A stretch of 64,000 bases of DNA from assembly GCF_947499215.1 (NCBI RefSeq), contig NZ_CANMNI010000001.1:1178001-1242000 (forward strand). Reading direction: 5' to 3'. The DNA is from an uncultured Pontibacter sp. (GTDB lineage Bacteria; Bacteroidota; Bacteroidia; Cytophagales; Hymenobacteraceae). The notes under the pieces are model-generated. The model worked only from the letters and a program-made list of their open reading frames with translations. It was not told where the DNA came from and did no database searches. A program made the position numbers and the translations under genes. Shown here piece by piece: positions 24,601 through 34,009 of the stretch (the stretch's first letter is position 1; every line of letters starts with the position of its first letter).

Positions 24601-24738
24601 CGTTTTGTATGCTATTTTTAGGGTTCGCGAAATAGGGTATAAATTCTGACAGAATAAATGATTTAGGTCATGTATTCCCGCAGTATTTTCCCCAACCCGC
24701 TATACCTGCAATTTGCAAAAATTGGTCGGAACATAAAA

Positions 24739-24768
24739 AAAGCCCGTTGGTTTGTACCAACGGGCTTT
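24739..24768 (-). terminator. sppA terminator
   Basis: Arms 24739-24750 and 24757-24768 (12 bp, perfect) around TTTGTA; a T-run follows on the minus strand. It lies 41 bp after the sppA stop. Confidence 0.88.
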
Positions 24769-24808
24769 CTAGTATTTCATTAACAGCAGGTTATACCTGC
24801 CAGCCTTG

Positions 24809-26572
24809 TTATTGTATTATCAGTTCGTACGGCATACGTGTCTGGATACCCTGCATGTTCTCTACCTTCTTATACATCTTGTACACAGGGTATAGCTGAC
24901 CGAGCTCAGCTTTCACGGCACGCTCCTTCACTTGTGAGCCGGCTTCGCCGAACATCTCCTCAAAGAAGGTCTTGCGGCGTGGCAGCTCTTTCAGACGGTA
25001 GTCGTCCTCTATACCTACGCGCGCGGCGGCAATCTCAATGGCTTTCTCCAAGCCCCCATGCACATCCACCAAATTACGCTCTTTGGCTTCTATACCTGAC
25101 CACACACGGCCCGAAGCGAATTTCTTCAGTTCGTCCTGAGACATGCCACGGCCGTCGGCTGCTTTCTGCGTGAATACCTCGTAGATCTTGTTGATCTCGC
25201 GCTGCACTATCTCTTTCTCAAACGGTGTCATGGCGCGAGTAACAGTTGGCAGGTCAGAGTGCTGGCCTGTGCTCACACGGTCCACGGTGATGCCCAACTT
25301 GTTTTTGAAGAAGTTTTCGAAGTTCGGAACAACGCCAAACACACCGATACTGCCCGTAATAGTGTTCGGATGAGCCACAATCGTATCGCAACCCATAGCC
25401 ATATAGTAACCACCCGAAGCAGCCACATCAGACATAGAGGCGATCACAGGCTTCACTTTGCGTGTCTCCTGAATCTCACGCCACATCACGTCAGAGGCTA
25501 GTGCGCTACCCCCCGGTGAGTTGATGCGCAATACCACGGCTTTCACGTTCTTGTCCATGCGGGCATTGCGAATGGCCTCTGCATAGCGCATGCTGCCAAT
25601 TTGATCATCGTCTCCTTCACCGTCCACAATGTCGCCTTCGGCATAAATTACGGCGATGCGGTTTTTGGCTGAGCCACTCTTCTCAGAGTCATCCACTTTC
25701 TTATACTTGGCAAGACTCACTAGCTGCAGTTTCTTGTCTTTTTCAACACCCATCTGCTCTTTCATGTAATCAACAGCCTCGTCGTAGTAGCCGATGTCAG
25801 TTGCCAAACCATAGGTTTTAGCATCCTCTGCCTCACGCACCAGCACCTCGTCCGATACTTTTTTCAAATCTTCGTAGGTCTTGCCACGCGCCTCCGCGAT
25901 TTTGCGCAGCTGGTAGTCGTTGATCGAGTTCAGGAACGAAGTCATCTGCTCACGGTTGGCATCGCTCATCTTGTCGAGGAAGAAAGGCTCCACGGCGCTC
26001 TTGAACTCACCTACCTTAAAGATAGTCGGCTCAATGTCGAGTTTCTCGAGTGTGCCTTTAAAGAAGAACACCTCTGAGCTAATGCCGTTGAACTCCAGTG
26101 TGCCCATCGGGTTCAGGTATATTTTGTCGGCCACAGAAGACAGATAGTAAGCCTTCTCGTTGGTCATGTCGCCATAAGACACGATGAACTTTCCGGACTC
26201 CTTAAAGTCGATCAATTCGTTGCGTATTTCTTCGAGCTTACCCATACCGGCATCTACGAAGCGCATGTTCAGGAAAATACCCTTTACGTTATCGTCAGTC
26301 TTAGCACGGCGTATAGAGGCTTTGATCTGGTCGAGGCCGTCTCCGCTGTCAAAAGAGAAGAAGCCGAGCGATAAGTCACCAAATGGGCTCTCTTTTTCGC
26401 GTTCTACAATGGCTTTATCAAGCTTGAGCTCCAGCACCGAGTTTTCGGCCACCGTAACATCGCCTTTGGAAGCTGATGCCGCAATAATGCCCACCATGAT
26501 CAGCAAGCCCAAAAAGAAAAATATGAACAGGCCAAGAATGGTAGCCAGCACATATCGGAGAAAATTCAACAT
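24809..26572 (-). CDS. sppA: Signal peptide peptidase SppA, 67K type
   Basis: 587 residues, the long two-domain form. One N-terminal membrane helix (about 10-33) anchors it facing the periplasm. The N-terminal domain supplies the catalytic Lys (about residue 150, in SSVADKIYLNP) and the C-terminal domain the Ser (about residue 386, in SDVAASGGYYMAMG); INSPGGSALASD forms the oxyanion region. This Ser-Lys dyad degrades cleaved signal peptides. It has its own promoter (perfect -7 box at 26639-26646) and terminator. Confidence 0.95.
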   Translation of the reverse strand: MLNFLRYVLATILGLFIFFFLGLLIMVGIIAASASKGDVTVAENSVLELKLDKAIVEREKESPFGDLSLGFFSFDSGDGLDQIKASIRRAKTDDNVKGIFLNMRFVDAGMGKLEEIRNELIDFKESGKFIVSYGDMTNEKAYYLSSVADKIYLNPMGTLEFNGISSEVFFFKGTLEKLDIEPTIFKVGEFKSAVEPFFLDKMSDANREQMTSFLNSINDYQLRKIAEARGKTYEDLKKVSDEVLVREAEDAKTYGLATDIGYYDEAVDYMKEQMGVEKDKKLQLVSLAKYKKVDDSEKSGSAKNRIAVIYAEGDIVDGEGDDDQIGSMRYAEAIRNARMDKNVKAVVLRINSPGGSALASDVMWREIQETRKVKPVIASMSDVAASGGYYMAMGCDTIVAHPNTITGSIGVFGVVPNFENFFKNKLGITVDRVSTGQHSDLPTVTRAMTPFEKEIVQREINKIYEVFTQKAADGRGMSQDELKKFASGRVWSGIEAKERNLVDVHGGLEKAIEIAAARVGIEDDYRLKELPRRKTFFEEMFGEAGSQVKERAVKAELGQLYPVYKMYKKVENMQGIQTRMPYELIIQ

Positions 26573-26839
26573 AGGTTCTATTTAGAGTTAAGGTTCTGTT
26601 TTTAGTCTCGGGAGATATAGGTCCCTGCATACAATAAACAAAAATAGCGCTTAAAGTTCAATACTACTCCTCCACAAACCGCATACTCGACCAATCGGGC
26701 CATTTCATAGACTAAACTAATTGTTAAATTGTTGGATGGTTGATTGTCAATATAGTTGAATAGTTATTCCAGTGCACGATTCGGACAGGCCGCGACCAGT
26801 CCCTACAAGAACCTCTCTTAACTCAAGAATTCGAGACTC
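26573..26839. other. sppA-rarA intergenic region
   Basis: 267 bp upstream of sppA and downstream of rarA. It contains the sppA -7 box; the rest is AT-rich, low-complexity sequence (TTGTTAAATTGTTGG-like runs near 26720-26765) with no gene or clear terminator. Confidence 0.5.
26639..26646 (-). promoter_or_regulatory. -7 box of sppA
   Basis: TATTTTTG on the minus strand, a full match to TAnnTTTG, about 66 bp upstream of the sppA ATG. No -33 TTTG at the ideal 19-bp spacing. Confidence 0.5.
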
Positions 26840-28108
26840 CTAATACCGATACTTCTTCCCCCACTGCGCCTGCAGTTGCTTGAGCATGTCGCGTTCGCGG
26901 GCGTTGTTGCCGGGCTGGTAGAGGGCGTTGTTAGTAAGTTCCTGCGGCATGAACTCCTGTGCCACAAAGTTACCCTCGTAGTCATGGGCGTACTTGTAGT
27001 TGTTGCCGTAACCGATCTCCTTCATGAGTTTGGTAGGCGCATTGCGGATGTGCAGCGGCACGGGCAGGTTGCCGGTTTGTTGCACCAGTTGCCGGGCCTG
27101 TTTGATAGCTTTGTAGGAGGCGTTGCTTTTCGGAGAGGTGGCGAGGTATACCGTGCACTGCGACAGAATGATTTCTGCCTCCGGATAGCCAATCATCTGC
27201 ACCGCCTGAAAGCAGGAAGTGGCCATGAGCAGAGCATTGGAGTTGGCCAGACCGATGTCTTCGGAAGCGGCGATGAGCAGACGGCGGGCAATGAACTTAG
27301 GGTCCTCGCCGCCCTCAATCATGCGGGCCAGCCAGTAAACCGCGGCATTCGGGTCGGAGCCGCGGATGGATTTGATGAAGGCCGACACCAGATCGTAGTG
27401 CATCTCGCCCGACTTGTCGTACATCACGATGTTCTGCTGGGCCACTTGCTTCACCAGTTCGTTGGTCACTACCACCTCATCAGCTTTCACGCCTTCGGCC
27501 ACGATCTCGAGCAGGTTCAATAGCTTGCGGGCATCACCTCCTGAAATAGTCAGCAAGGCCTCGTATTCTTCTATCCGCACCTTACGGTGGCGCATCCACT
27601 CGTCCTGTTCCAGCGCCTTGTCCACCAGCTCGATTAGCTCGTCTTTGGTGAGGTGCTTGAGGATGTACACTTGACAGCGTGACAGCAAGGCCGATATCAC
27701 TTCAAAGGAAGGGTTCTCGGTCGTGGCACCCACCAAGGTCACCGTGCCTTTCTCCACAGCCCCCAGCAAAGCGTCTTGCTGCGATTTGTTGAAGCGGTGA
27801 ATCTCGTCGATGAACAGCACGGTACCCTGTCGCTTTTTGGCTTGCTCAATTACCTCGCGGATGTCTTTCACACCCGCATTGATGGCACTCAGGGCCACGA
27901 AAGGCACTTTCATCTGGTTGGCGATGATGTTGGCCAGCGTGGTTTTGCCTACGCCCGGAGGTCCCCACAAGATCATGGAAGGTATAACGCTGCCCTCAAT
28001 GTAGCGACGCAAAATACCGGTAGGGCCTACCAAGTGCTTTTGTCCGTAGTATTGGTCTAAATTATGCGGCCGCATGCGCTCGGCCAAAGGTATGTTCGGG
28101 TGAATCAT
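26840..28108 (-). CDS. rarA: Replication-associated recombination protein A (AAA+ ATPase)
   Basis: 422 residues from ATG 28108 (MIHPNIPLAERMRPHNL); a TTG at 28144 would add 12 residues but sits inside the -7 box and is rejected. Walker A GPPGVGKTTLA, Walker B LFIDEIHRFN, sensor TTENPSFEV and arginine finger region SRCQVY are present, with the C-terminal MgsA/RarA tetramerisation domain (GSDPNAAVYWLARMIEGGEDP). RarA/MgsA acts at stalled replication forks, contacting SSB and clamp loader. Family length is normal. Confidence 0.95.
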   Translation of the reverse strand: MIHPNIPLAERMRPHNLDQYYGQKHLVGPTGILRRYIEGSVIPSMILWGPPGVGKTTLANIIANQMKVPFVALSAINAGVKDIREVIEQAKKRQGTVLFIDEIHRFNKSQQDALLGAVEKGTVTLVGATTENPSFEVISALLSRCQVYILKHLTKDELIELVDKALEQDEWMRHRKVRIEEYEALLTISGGDARKLLNLLEIVAEGVKADEVVVTNELVKQVAQQNIVMYDKSGEMHYDLVSAFIKSIRGSDPNAAVYWLARMIEGGEDPKFIARRLLIAASEDIGLANSNALLMATSCFQAVQMIGYPEAEIILSQCTVYLATSPKSNASYKAIKQARQLVQQTGNLPVPLHIRNAPTKLMKEIGYGNNYKYAHDYEGNFVAQEFMPQELTNNALYQPGNNARERDMLKQLQAQWGKKYRY

Positions 28109-28141
28109 CTGCTCTTTTCTCTCTTCGGAAATCGGTCTAAA

Positions 28142-28149
28142 CAAAGTTA
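28142..28149 (-). promoter_or_regulatory. -7 box of rarA
   Basis: TAACTTTG on the minus strand, a full match to TAnnTTTG, 33 bp before the ATG at 28108. Confidence 0.5.
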
Positions 28150-28191
28150 CGAATTTGAAGGCAAAGCCGAAGAACTGAATTGTCCGCGCCC

Positions 28192-29358
28192 CTATTCCTT
28201 CCTCTCTCCCTCTTCACCTTCAAACGGCTGCTCAATCTCGTTTTCCTCTTCCAGTTTCCGGCGGACTGCTTTGGTGTCCCAGCGCAGCACAGGTATGGCC
28301 ATGGGGCTCATGGAAGGGCGTTCGTCCCCGAAGAGCACGCCCCACTGCTTGAACTGATCGGTGCGATCGAACACGACCTTGAGCAGGGCCAACACAGGTA
28401 GCGACAACAACATACCGGTTATACCCGCTATCTCACCACCCACAATTACTCCCACAATAGTAGCCAAGGCGTTTATCTTTACTTTAGAGCCCACAATGCG
28501 CGGCATCAAGATATTGTTGTCCAAAAACTGTACGGCGGCAATGGTACCCAACACGGCCAACACGGGCCAAAGTTCTTCTGATGAGGCCAAGGTAAGCAGT
28601 ACCCCAATGATGTTGCCCAACAAGGCGCCTACATAGGGTATCAGGTTCAGGAAAGCGAAGATCACCCCGATCAAAAGCGCGTGCTTAATTCCGATGATCA
28701 TGAGAATGCCGCCTAATAAGATGGTCATGTACGTGATTTGGATGAGCAGACCGAAGAGATAACTCTTGATGATGACCTGCATCTCACTTAATGTCTCTTC
28801 CACTTTTTCGTGTTTCTCCCGCGGGAACCACAGAAACACGAAGCGCAGCAGCAGGTTTTTGTAGAATAGCAGCAGGAAAATATAAATCGGCAGCAGACCG
28901 ATGAAAATAATCGTGCCCGTCACTCCTCCTGCCACACCGCCCAGCAGATTGCCCGCATAGGTGAGTAGGTTATTGCTTTGTTCCTTTATAAAGCCCGTCT
29001 GCTCTTGCGCCGAAAAAGGCGTTTTGCTACCGATCCATTCGCTCAGAGATGTCAGGTGCCTCATCACGTTTTTCTGGATCATCGGAAAGTCTTCAATCAG
29101 AATTCGCATTTGGGAAGAGAAGAACCAGACAATGCCGCCGAGCACGACAATGAGTGTGAGCAAGCTGATGCCAATAGACACCGCATCCGGAAAATTGCGT
29201 TTTTGGAAGAAGCGATAGATCGGCAGTAGCATGATGCTGATGAAGAAAGCAACTAGCAAAGGGGCCAGCAGATCGCGACCCAGCACAATGATCCAGCCTA
29301 GAAAAAAGAGTCCTGTAACCTCGATGGCCCTGCGGACCGTGAGTGGCATTTTATTCAT
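28192..29358 (-). CDS. AI-2E family transporter (TqsA/PerM-like)
   Basis: 388 residues. About eight membrane helices in the AI-2E arrangement: two N-terminal pairs, a central amphipathic region (EDFPMIQKNVMRHL), then FLNLIPYVGALLGNIIG and VGSKVKINALATIVGVIVGGEIAG, the conserved C-terminal signature. Homologues include exporters of autoinducer-2 and Na+/H+ antiporters, so the substrate is open. A charged Glu-rich cytoplasmic tail ends the protein. Same strand as rarA, 83 bp upstream of it. Confidence 0.9.
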   Translation of the reverse strand: MNKMPLTVRRAIEVTGLFFLGWIIVLGRDLLAPLLVAFFISIMLLPIYRFFQKRNFPDAVSIGISLLTLIVVLGGIVWFFSSQMRILIEDFPMIQKNVMRHLTSLSEWIGSKTPFSAQEQTGFIKEQSNNLLTYAGNLLGGVAGGVTGTIIFIGLLPIYIFLLLFYKNLLLRFVFLWFPREKHEKVEETLSEMQVIIKSYLFGLLIQITYMTILLGGILMIIGIKHALLIGVIFAFLNLIPYVGALLGNIIGVLLTLASSEELWPVLAVLGTIAAVQFLDNNILMPRIVGSKVKINALATIVGVIVGGEIAGITGMLLSLPVLALLKVVFDRTDQFKQWGVLFGDERPSMSPMAIPVLRWDTKAVRRKLEEENEIEQPFEGEEGERKE

Positions 29359-29426
29359 GCAGAGATGTGGTTTGAACGTATAGGTTTAATTGCCACTCCT
29401 TATACGGCACTTACAGAATAAGCATG

Positions 29427-29434
29427 TAATTTTG
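29427..29434 (+). promoter_or_regulatory. -7 box immediately before the EamA gene
   Basis: TAATTTTG matches TAnnTTTG and ends only 4 bp before the ATG at 29439. With transcription starting a few bases after the box, the mRNA would be leaderless or nearly so. Confidence 0.5.
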
Positions 29435-29438
29435 CAGC

Positions 29439-30350
29439 ATGAATAAACAGGCACAGGTGCACGCATCGCTTTTTTTGGTGGCGCTCATCTACGGGAGCAA
29501 TTACAGTATCGCCAAGGAAGTGATGCCCGAGTACGTGGGCCCTTTTGGTCTCATCCTGATCCGGGTGGTGTCGGCGGCGCTGTTTTTTGGCATATTTGCC
29601 CGGCTGGTGGTGAAAGAGAAGATTGTAGGAAAGGCCGACAACATCCGAGTGATACTCTGTGGGGTGACCGGAGTGGCCGTGAACCAACTGTGCTTCTTTG
29701 CCGGATTGAATCTTACTGCGCCCATCAACGCGGCGCTTCTCATGGTTATTGTGCCGGTGGTGGTGCTGGTCTTTTCGGCCCTGTTGCTGCGGGAGCGCAT
29801 CGGTAAACGTAAGGTATCCGGTATAGCCTTGGCCTGTGTTGGCGCTTTTCTACTCATCTATACCTCCAAGGGAGAACAGACTACCGGCAATCTGTGGGGT
29901 GATCTTCTTATTATCCTGAATGCCACTTCTTTTGGCCTCTACTTGGTGCTGGTAAAGCCACTCATGCAGAAGTATAAAGCCATCACGATTGTGAGCCGGA
30001 TTTTCACGGTGGGGGCCGTGCTGGTGATTCCGTTCGGCTGGCAACAACTCATGACTCCTGACTACAGCGCATTTCCAGTGTCTATCTGGCTGGCTATTCT
30101 ATTCATGGTCTTTGCCGTCACCATTGTCGCCTACCTGCTCAATACATGGGCACTGCGCTACGCCAACCCCTCGCTGGTGGGCGCTTACATTTACCTGCAG
30201 CCGGTTATGGCCATTCTGATTGCGGTTGGGGTGGGGAAAGACGTGTTCACGCTGCAAAAGGCTTTCTATGCGCTCCTGATTTTTGCGGGCGTATACTTGG
30301 TAAGCCGAACGAAACAACATATAGTGCAGAAAGCGGAAACCAAGCTATAG
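29439..30350 (+). CDS. EamA/DMT family exporter
   Basis: 303 residues with ten predicted helices in two EamA repeats (about 1-140 and 150-290). Typical features are VALIYGSNYSIAKE in helix 1, FFAGLNLTAPINAALLMVIVPVVVLVFSALLLRE with the conserved L.ER at the end of repeat one, and WALRYANPSLVGAYIYLQPVMAILIA in repeat two. It belongs to the RhaT/YdcZ-like metabolite exporters; the substrate is unknown. It is divergent from the AI-2E transporter and ends at a strong bidirectional terminator. Confidence 0.92.
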   Translation: MNKQAQVHASLFLVALIYGSNYSIAKEVMPEYVGPFGLILIRVVSAALFFGIFARLVVKEKIVGKADNIRVILCGVTGVAVNQLCFFAGLNLTAPINAALLMVIVPVVVLVFSALLLRERIGKRKVSGIALACVGAFLLIYTSKGEQTTGNLWGDLLIILNATSFGLYLVLVKPLMQKYKAITIVSRIFTVGAVLVIPFGWQQLMTPDYSAFPVSIWLAILFMVFAVTIVAYLLNTWALRYANPSLVGAYIYLQPVMAILIAVGVGKDVFTLQKAFYALLIFAGVYLVSRTKQHIVQKAETKL

Positions 30351-30355
30351 CGTAA

Positions 30356-30396
30356 GAAAGCACAAAGCCCCGCATTGTACGGGGCTTTGTGCTTTC
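30356..30396. terminator. Bidirectional terminator
   Basis: 17-bp arms 30356-30372 and 30380-30396 around CATTGTA, between the convergent EamA and multicopper oxidase genes. Confidence 0.88.
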
Positions 30397-30414
30397 CATC
30401 ATTACAAGTCATCT

Positions 30415-32466
30415 TTATCGGGCCAGCACCACTTTGCTGCGATACATTTTGTTGTCAACCGCCACTTCAAACAAGTACATACCGGTCTGCATGTCAGCGC
30501 CGTTTATTTCGAGTTGGTGTTGTCCTGCAGGCAGGCGTTGCACTGGTACTTCCCGTACCAAGCGGCCGCTAAGATCGTAGAGGCGCACCCCTACCGCAGC
30601 CGGTTCATCCACTTTCAATCGTAGGGTTGCTGCACTGGAGAAAGGGTTCGGGTACACGCTGAACACGCCATTCGACTCCTCATCCAGTTCTTGCAAAGCC
30701 TGACTGTGACTGGCCAGCATGTGATCAGGCATGTCACCGACATAGAGTGGCCGCATCATTTCATGGTCTTCGTGCGATAGGATGTGGCAGTGCCAGACGT
30801 AGCGTCCCTCCCGATCGAAGGTGGCGATCAGGCGCGTTACTTCTCCGGGTGCAATCGGATATGTGTCTTTCTTTCCGTCCTGCCCGGGCTCGGGCATTTC
30901 GAGGGATCCTAACAGCTCTATGTTAGTCAAACGACCATCGTCGTCCACATCACCCGTAAACGCCTGAGAGCTCAGCACTTTGAAGAATACCAAGTGCAGG
31001 TGAATAGGGTGCGAGTCAGGTGTTAGGTTGTAGATCTCCCATATCTCTGTGCTGTTCAAAGCCGGATTTTCCGTGATCGGGTCCGTAAATTCCAAGGCCC
31101 CGTCTTCCACTGTGCCCAGCATCGGCTTCAGCCTTCCGTATTCATCCTCCCCTTCAAACAAGATTAGTTTCCTGACATGGTCGGCAGTTGGAGTTTTGGG
31201 CAGCGGTTTGTTTAAAGAGGAAGGGATGTAGGTAAGTGGATAGGCTCTATTTAATGGAACATCCACTTTAAAAGCCATGATCTGCGCTGCACCGTCACTT
31301 GGGTTTACAGGGTCACCATCTGGGAAAGGCGTGTTGGCGTCATTGGTAATGATGATCGTCTTCCCTTTTGCACCTGAGAAGTCGATGATTACATCCATGC
31401 GCTCGCCGGGGGAAATCAGCAGCTCACTATGCTCCACCGGTGTGGTCAGAAAGCCCTGATCAGAACCGATTTGCCACATTCTCACTCCCTCCGTCAACTT
31501 CAGGTTATAAAATCTGGAGTCGGATCCGTTTAACACCCGGAAGCGATATTGTCTTGGCTCCACGTTTAAGACTGGCCACGCCTTACCGTTTACAAGTATG
31601 ATGTCTCCGAAAAACTCAGGCAAAACTGTTGGATTGGGAACATCATGTACGTCTGACATGGCGTGTGACCCGTTTTCTTCGGGCTCGGAGGGGTAAAACA
31701 ATTGGCCATCGGTGGTAAACAGTCGGTCCTGAATAGCCAGTCCGATGTCATACTTGGGGTCTGGCAGCCTTTTGCTTTTCCTGAGTCCGTTTTCAAAACC
31801 ATCTGTGAGCAGGTAAAAGCCAGCGAGGCCTGCGTATACGTTCAGCCGCGTAATACCAAGGGTATGGTCGTGATACCACAGCGTGGCAGCCTCTTGGTCA
31901 TTGTCATAGTGGTAGGGAATATTCTCGCCTTTGACGAAAAAGGGGCCTTTTTCCTTTGCATAAGGTGTGTACCAAGCTCCCGGCAGCCCATCGCTCTCGG
32001 ACTCCGAGTGCCCGCCGTGCAGATGGGTAACAATAGGGACACCGGTGCCTTCCGGATCTGCCCAATGGACTGATTTGTCGACTGGCAGTAAATGCGGCAA
32101 AGGCATGCCTGTGTCATCCACTAGTCTGTTCAGCCATTTCACTTGAATGGCTTGGTCTTTTTTGGCAACAATGGTCGGACCAGGGTATTGCCCGTTGTAA
32201 CCCCACACAGTGGTCAGTACAGGGTTACCTGATTCATCCTTCAACCCAAGTCCAAGGTCTTGTTCAAATTGAGAAATAGTCATGGTGATTGACCTGTTGC
32301 CAGAGTTGGTGGCATCAATCACGGAAGGGATAGGAAGTTTGTTAACAAACTTGGGAACGGAGGCCGGGTCTAACAACTCCTGCGCGTGGAGCGGTATGCC
32401 TGTCAGCAGTAATCCTGTAAGGACACTTAGCCACAGCTGCTTTTTTATAAATAGTAGAGGTCGCAT
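30415..32466 (-). CDS. Secreted multicopper oxidase with type IX secretion tail
   Basis: 683 residues. Sec signal ending LHAQ, three cupredoxin domains with all copper motifs: HLHGGHSES, WYHDHTLG, HPIHLHLVFF and HCHILSHEDHEMMRP (type 1/2/3 sites). The order resembles CotA/bilirubin-oxidase-like enzymes that oxidise phenols or metals with O2. The last about 80 residues (VYPNPFSSAATLRL...LYDLSGRLVREV...GMYLFEV) are a Por_Secre_tail type A sorting domain, so it is carried out by T9SS and displayed or released. Bases 32467-32739 upstream hold only AT-rich sequence without a clear promoter. Confidence 0.95.
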   Translation of the reverse strand: MRPLLFIKKQLWLSVLTGLLLTGIPLHAQELLDPASVPKFVNKLPIPSVIDATNSGNRSITMTISQFEQDLGLGLKDESGNPVLTTVWGYNGQYPGPTIVAKKDQAIQVKWLNRLVDDTGMPLPHLLPVDKSVHWADPEGTGVPIVTHLHGGHSESESDGLPGAWYTPYAKEKGPFFVKGENIPYHYDNDQEAATLWYHDHTLGITRLNVYAGLAGFYLLTDGFENGLRKSKRLPDPKYDIGLAIQDRLFTTDGQLFYPSEPEENGSHAMSDVHDVPNPTVLPEFFGDIILVNGKAWPVLNVEPRQYRFRVLNGSDSRFYNLKLTEGVRMWQIGSDQGFLTTPVEHSELLISPGERMDVIIDFSGAKGKTIIITNDANTPFPDGDPVNPSDGAAQIMAFKVDVPLNRAYPLTYIPSSLNKPLPKTPTADHVRKLILFEGEDEYGRLKPMLGTVEDGALEFTDPITENPALNSTEIWEIYNLTPDSHPIHLHLVFFKVLSSQAFTGDVDDDGRLTNIELLGSLEMPEPGQDGKKDTYPIAPGEVTRLIATFDREGRYVWHCHILSHEDHEMMRPLYVGDMPDHMLASHSQALQELDEESNGVFSVYPNPFSSAATLRLKVDEPAAVGVRLYDLSGRLVREVPVQRLPAGQHQLEINGADMQTGMYLFEVAVDNKMYRSKVVLAR

Positions 32467-32739
32467 TATTCATAGCATGAAATTTTAGGGAGAATAAAGC
32501 ACAAGCAAGAACAGCATACTGTTACAGAGAGTAGGAGCGTCTCTAAAATTATACTGTGCTCGGCCCTTAAAAAATGATTAAAATCATAAAATTTAACGAC
32601 ACAACAATATTTATTAGGGATTATACCTAACAAACTGGTCAATAGCCTAAAATTGTTAGCCGATAGCGGCAAACATTAAGGCATGCAGGCACTTATAAAG
32701 TGCGAATTGGATTGATCGGCACTGGGATTGCCTAAAAAG

Positions 32740-33192
32740 CTATTCTTGCGGAGAAGAAATTGGGATGTTTTTCAAAAGCTTATACTCAAATTCCACCGTG
32801 TCCCCCTGCACCGGTCTAGCGTGCATTACGGCAATACTGTCGCCTTCGTGTAGGGCATAGTAAAAGTTTCCGCGCCCGGCCCACCAGCCGCCACAGGCTG
32901 ATAGCGCATGTCGTGGCACCCCAAAGGAGGTATACATTTGCGGAGCGATAACCGAACAGGTATAGACCGTATCGAGCACGTGCTGCATCTCCAGTTGGCT
33001 CAGGTATACCACTGCAAGTGGGTCGCCCTCATCGGCGCTTTGGATCTCCTCGCACTGCAGGTCTGCTTTCACCCAATTGCTTGGGTCATACACTGCGTTT
33101 CCCTGTTCAAGCCGCTGATACTGCTCTTCTTGTCGCTGGCTGCAGGCGACAAGCGTGAATAGGTATAAAGTTAAGATGAGGCGGAGCTTCAT
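32740..33192 (-). CDS. Small lipoprotein of unknown function
   Basis: 150 residues from ATG 33192; the frame extends 8 codons upstream through the promoter box, which I reject. Lipobox LVAC, then a polar segment and a compact domain with three Cys (QCEEI, TCSVI, ACGGWWAGRGN) and GDSIAVMHARPVQGDTVEFEYKLLK. No family recognised. Perfect -7 box 22 bp upstream. Probably periplasmic or surface-attached. Confidence 0.75.
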   Translation of the reverse strand: MKLRLILTLYLFTLVACSQRQEEQYQRLEQGNAVYDPSNWVKADLQCEEIQSADEGDPLAVVYLSQLEMQHVLDTVYTCSVIAPQMYTSFGVPRHALSACGGWWAGRGNFYYALHEGDSIAVMHARPVQGDTVEFEYKLLKNIPISSPQE

Positions 33193-33213
33193 TAGGAGCG
33201 GTTTTGTTAAACC

Positions 33214-33221
33214 CAAAGGTA
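33214..33221 (-). promoter_or_regulatory. -7 box of the 32740-33192 lipoprotein gene
   Basis: TACCTTTG on the minus strand matches TAnnTTTG, 21 bp before ATG 33192. It overlaps a GGTATA motif (33218-33223), so the motif may contribute to the box by chance. Confidence 0.45.
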
Positions 33222-33243
33222 TAAAGAGAATTGCTTCAGCGCA

Positions 33244-33768
33244 TCAGGCAATCTCTCTTTTCATCACGACCATGCCCCGGTAAATTTCCTTCATCATTTC
33301 GAAATCCAGCTCTTCCGTACCGCACTTTTTAAAGCCATTTTGCTCATAAAAATCAACAGCGCGGCTACTGTCCATGGCCTTGAGCCAAACAATGCGCTTA
33401 TCGCATTCCAAGGCATACTGCACCGCAAAGTCCACGGCCCACTTGCCAATGCCGATACCTAAAGCACGGTCTACAAGGTATAGCCGTTCCAGTTCTAGGC
33501 ACTCCGCATCTGTATAGCCTTCAAGCGCTTTGTCTTTGTTGAGTTTCATAAAACCCACGGGCTCGTCTTTGTAGCTGATTATGAAGAAAGCAGCATTAGG
33601 ATCTTCCAACTCTTTGCGCAGCGCCTCTTCCGAAAAACATCGTTCGATGTACCAGGCCCCGCCATCGTGCCACAGGTAGGTATAGTGGTCGTTGTAAGAC
33701 TCCAAAGCAACGTCCCGCAGGGCAGGTGCATCGGCTGCTGTGCAGGGAGTAATGGCGATATCGGTCAT
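33244..33768 (-). CDS. GNAT family N-acetyltransferase
   Basis: 174 residues in the GNAT fold: N-terminal ITPCTAADAPALRDVALESY, acceptor strand FFIISYKDEPVGFMKLNKD, acetyl-CoA loop ELERLYLVDRALGIGIGKWAVDFAV (the Q/RxxGxG/A region), and IVWLKAMDSSRAVDFYEQNGFKKCG at the C-terminus. These are the classic motifs D, A and B. The acceptor is unknown. No operon partner is clear; a 51-bp gap separates it from the lipoprotein gene. Confidence 0.9.
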   Translation of the reverse strand: MTDIAITPCTAADAPALRDVALESYNDHYTYLWHDGGAWYIERCFSEEALRKELEDPNAAFFIISYKDEPVGFMKLNKDKALEGYTDAECLELERLYLVDRALGIGIGKWAVDFAVQYALECDKRIVWLKAMDSSRAVDFYEQNGFKKCGTEELDFEMMKEIYRGMVVMKREIA

Positions 33769-34009
33769 AGCTGGTTGGCAACAGGTCGTGTTAGAGAGTA
33801 CTATATAGAAAAGGTATACTTTTTATAGCATTCTTTTGTGCCATGTAATCTACATTTTCATAAAATATTTTTAACGCTAGCAGTATTTCATGCTCATCAC
33901 ACTGTTGTTAACCCATTTCATAATTGCACTCAATACGCGCATCTCTCTTACAGAATCACAACTATGGATTCCCTAAAAACGTATTCAACTCACACTAAAT
34001 CAAATAGCT

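Noticed and set aside
26876..27523. 215-codon plus-strand frame opposite rarA
   Set aside because: Antisense of a conserved AAA+ gene, no domain of its own.
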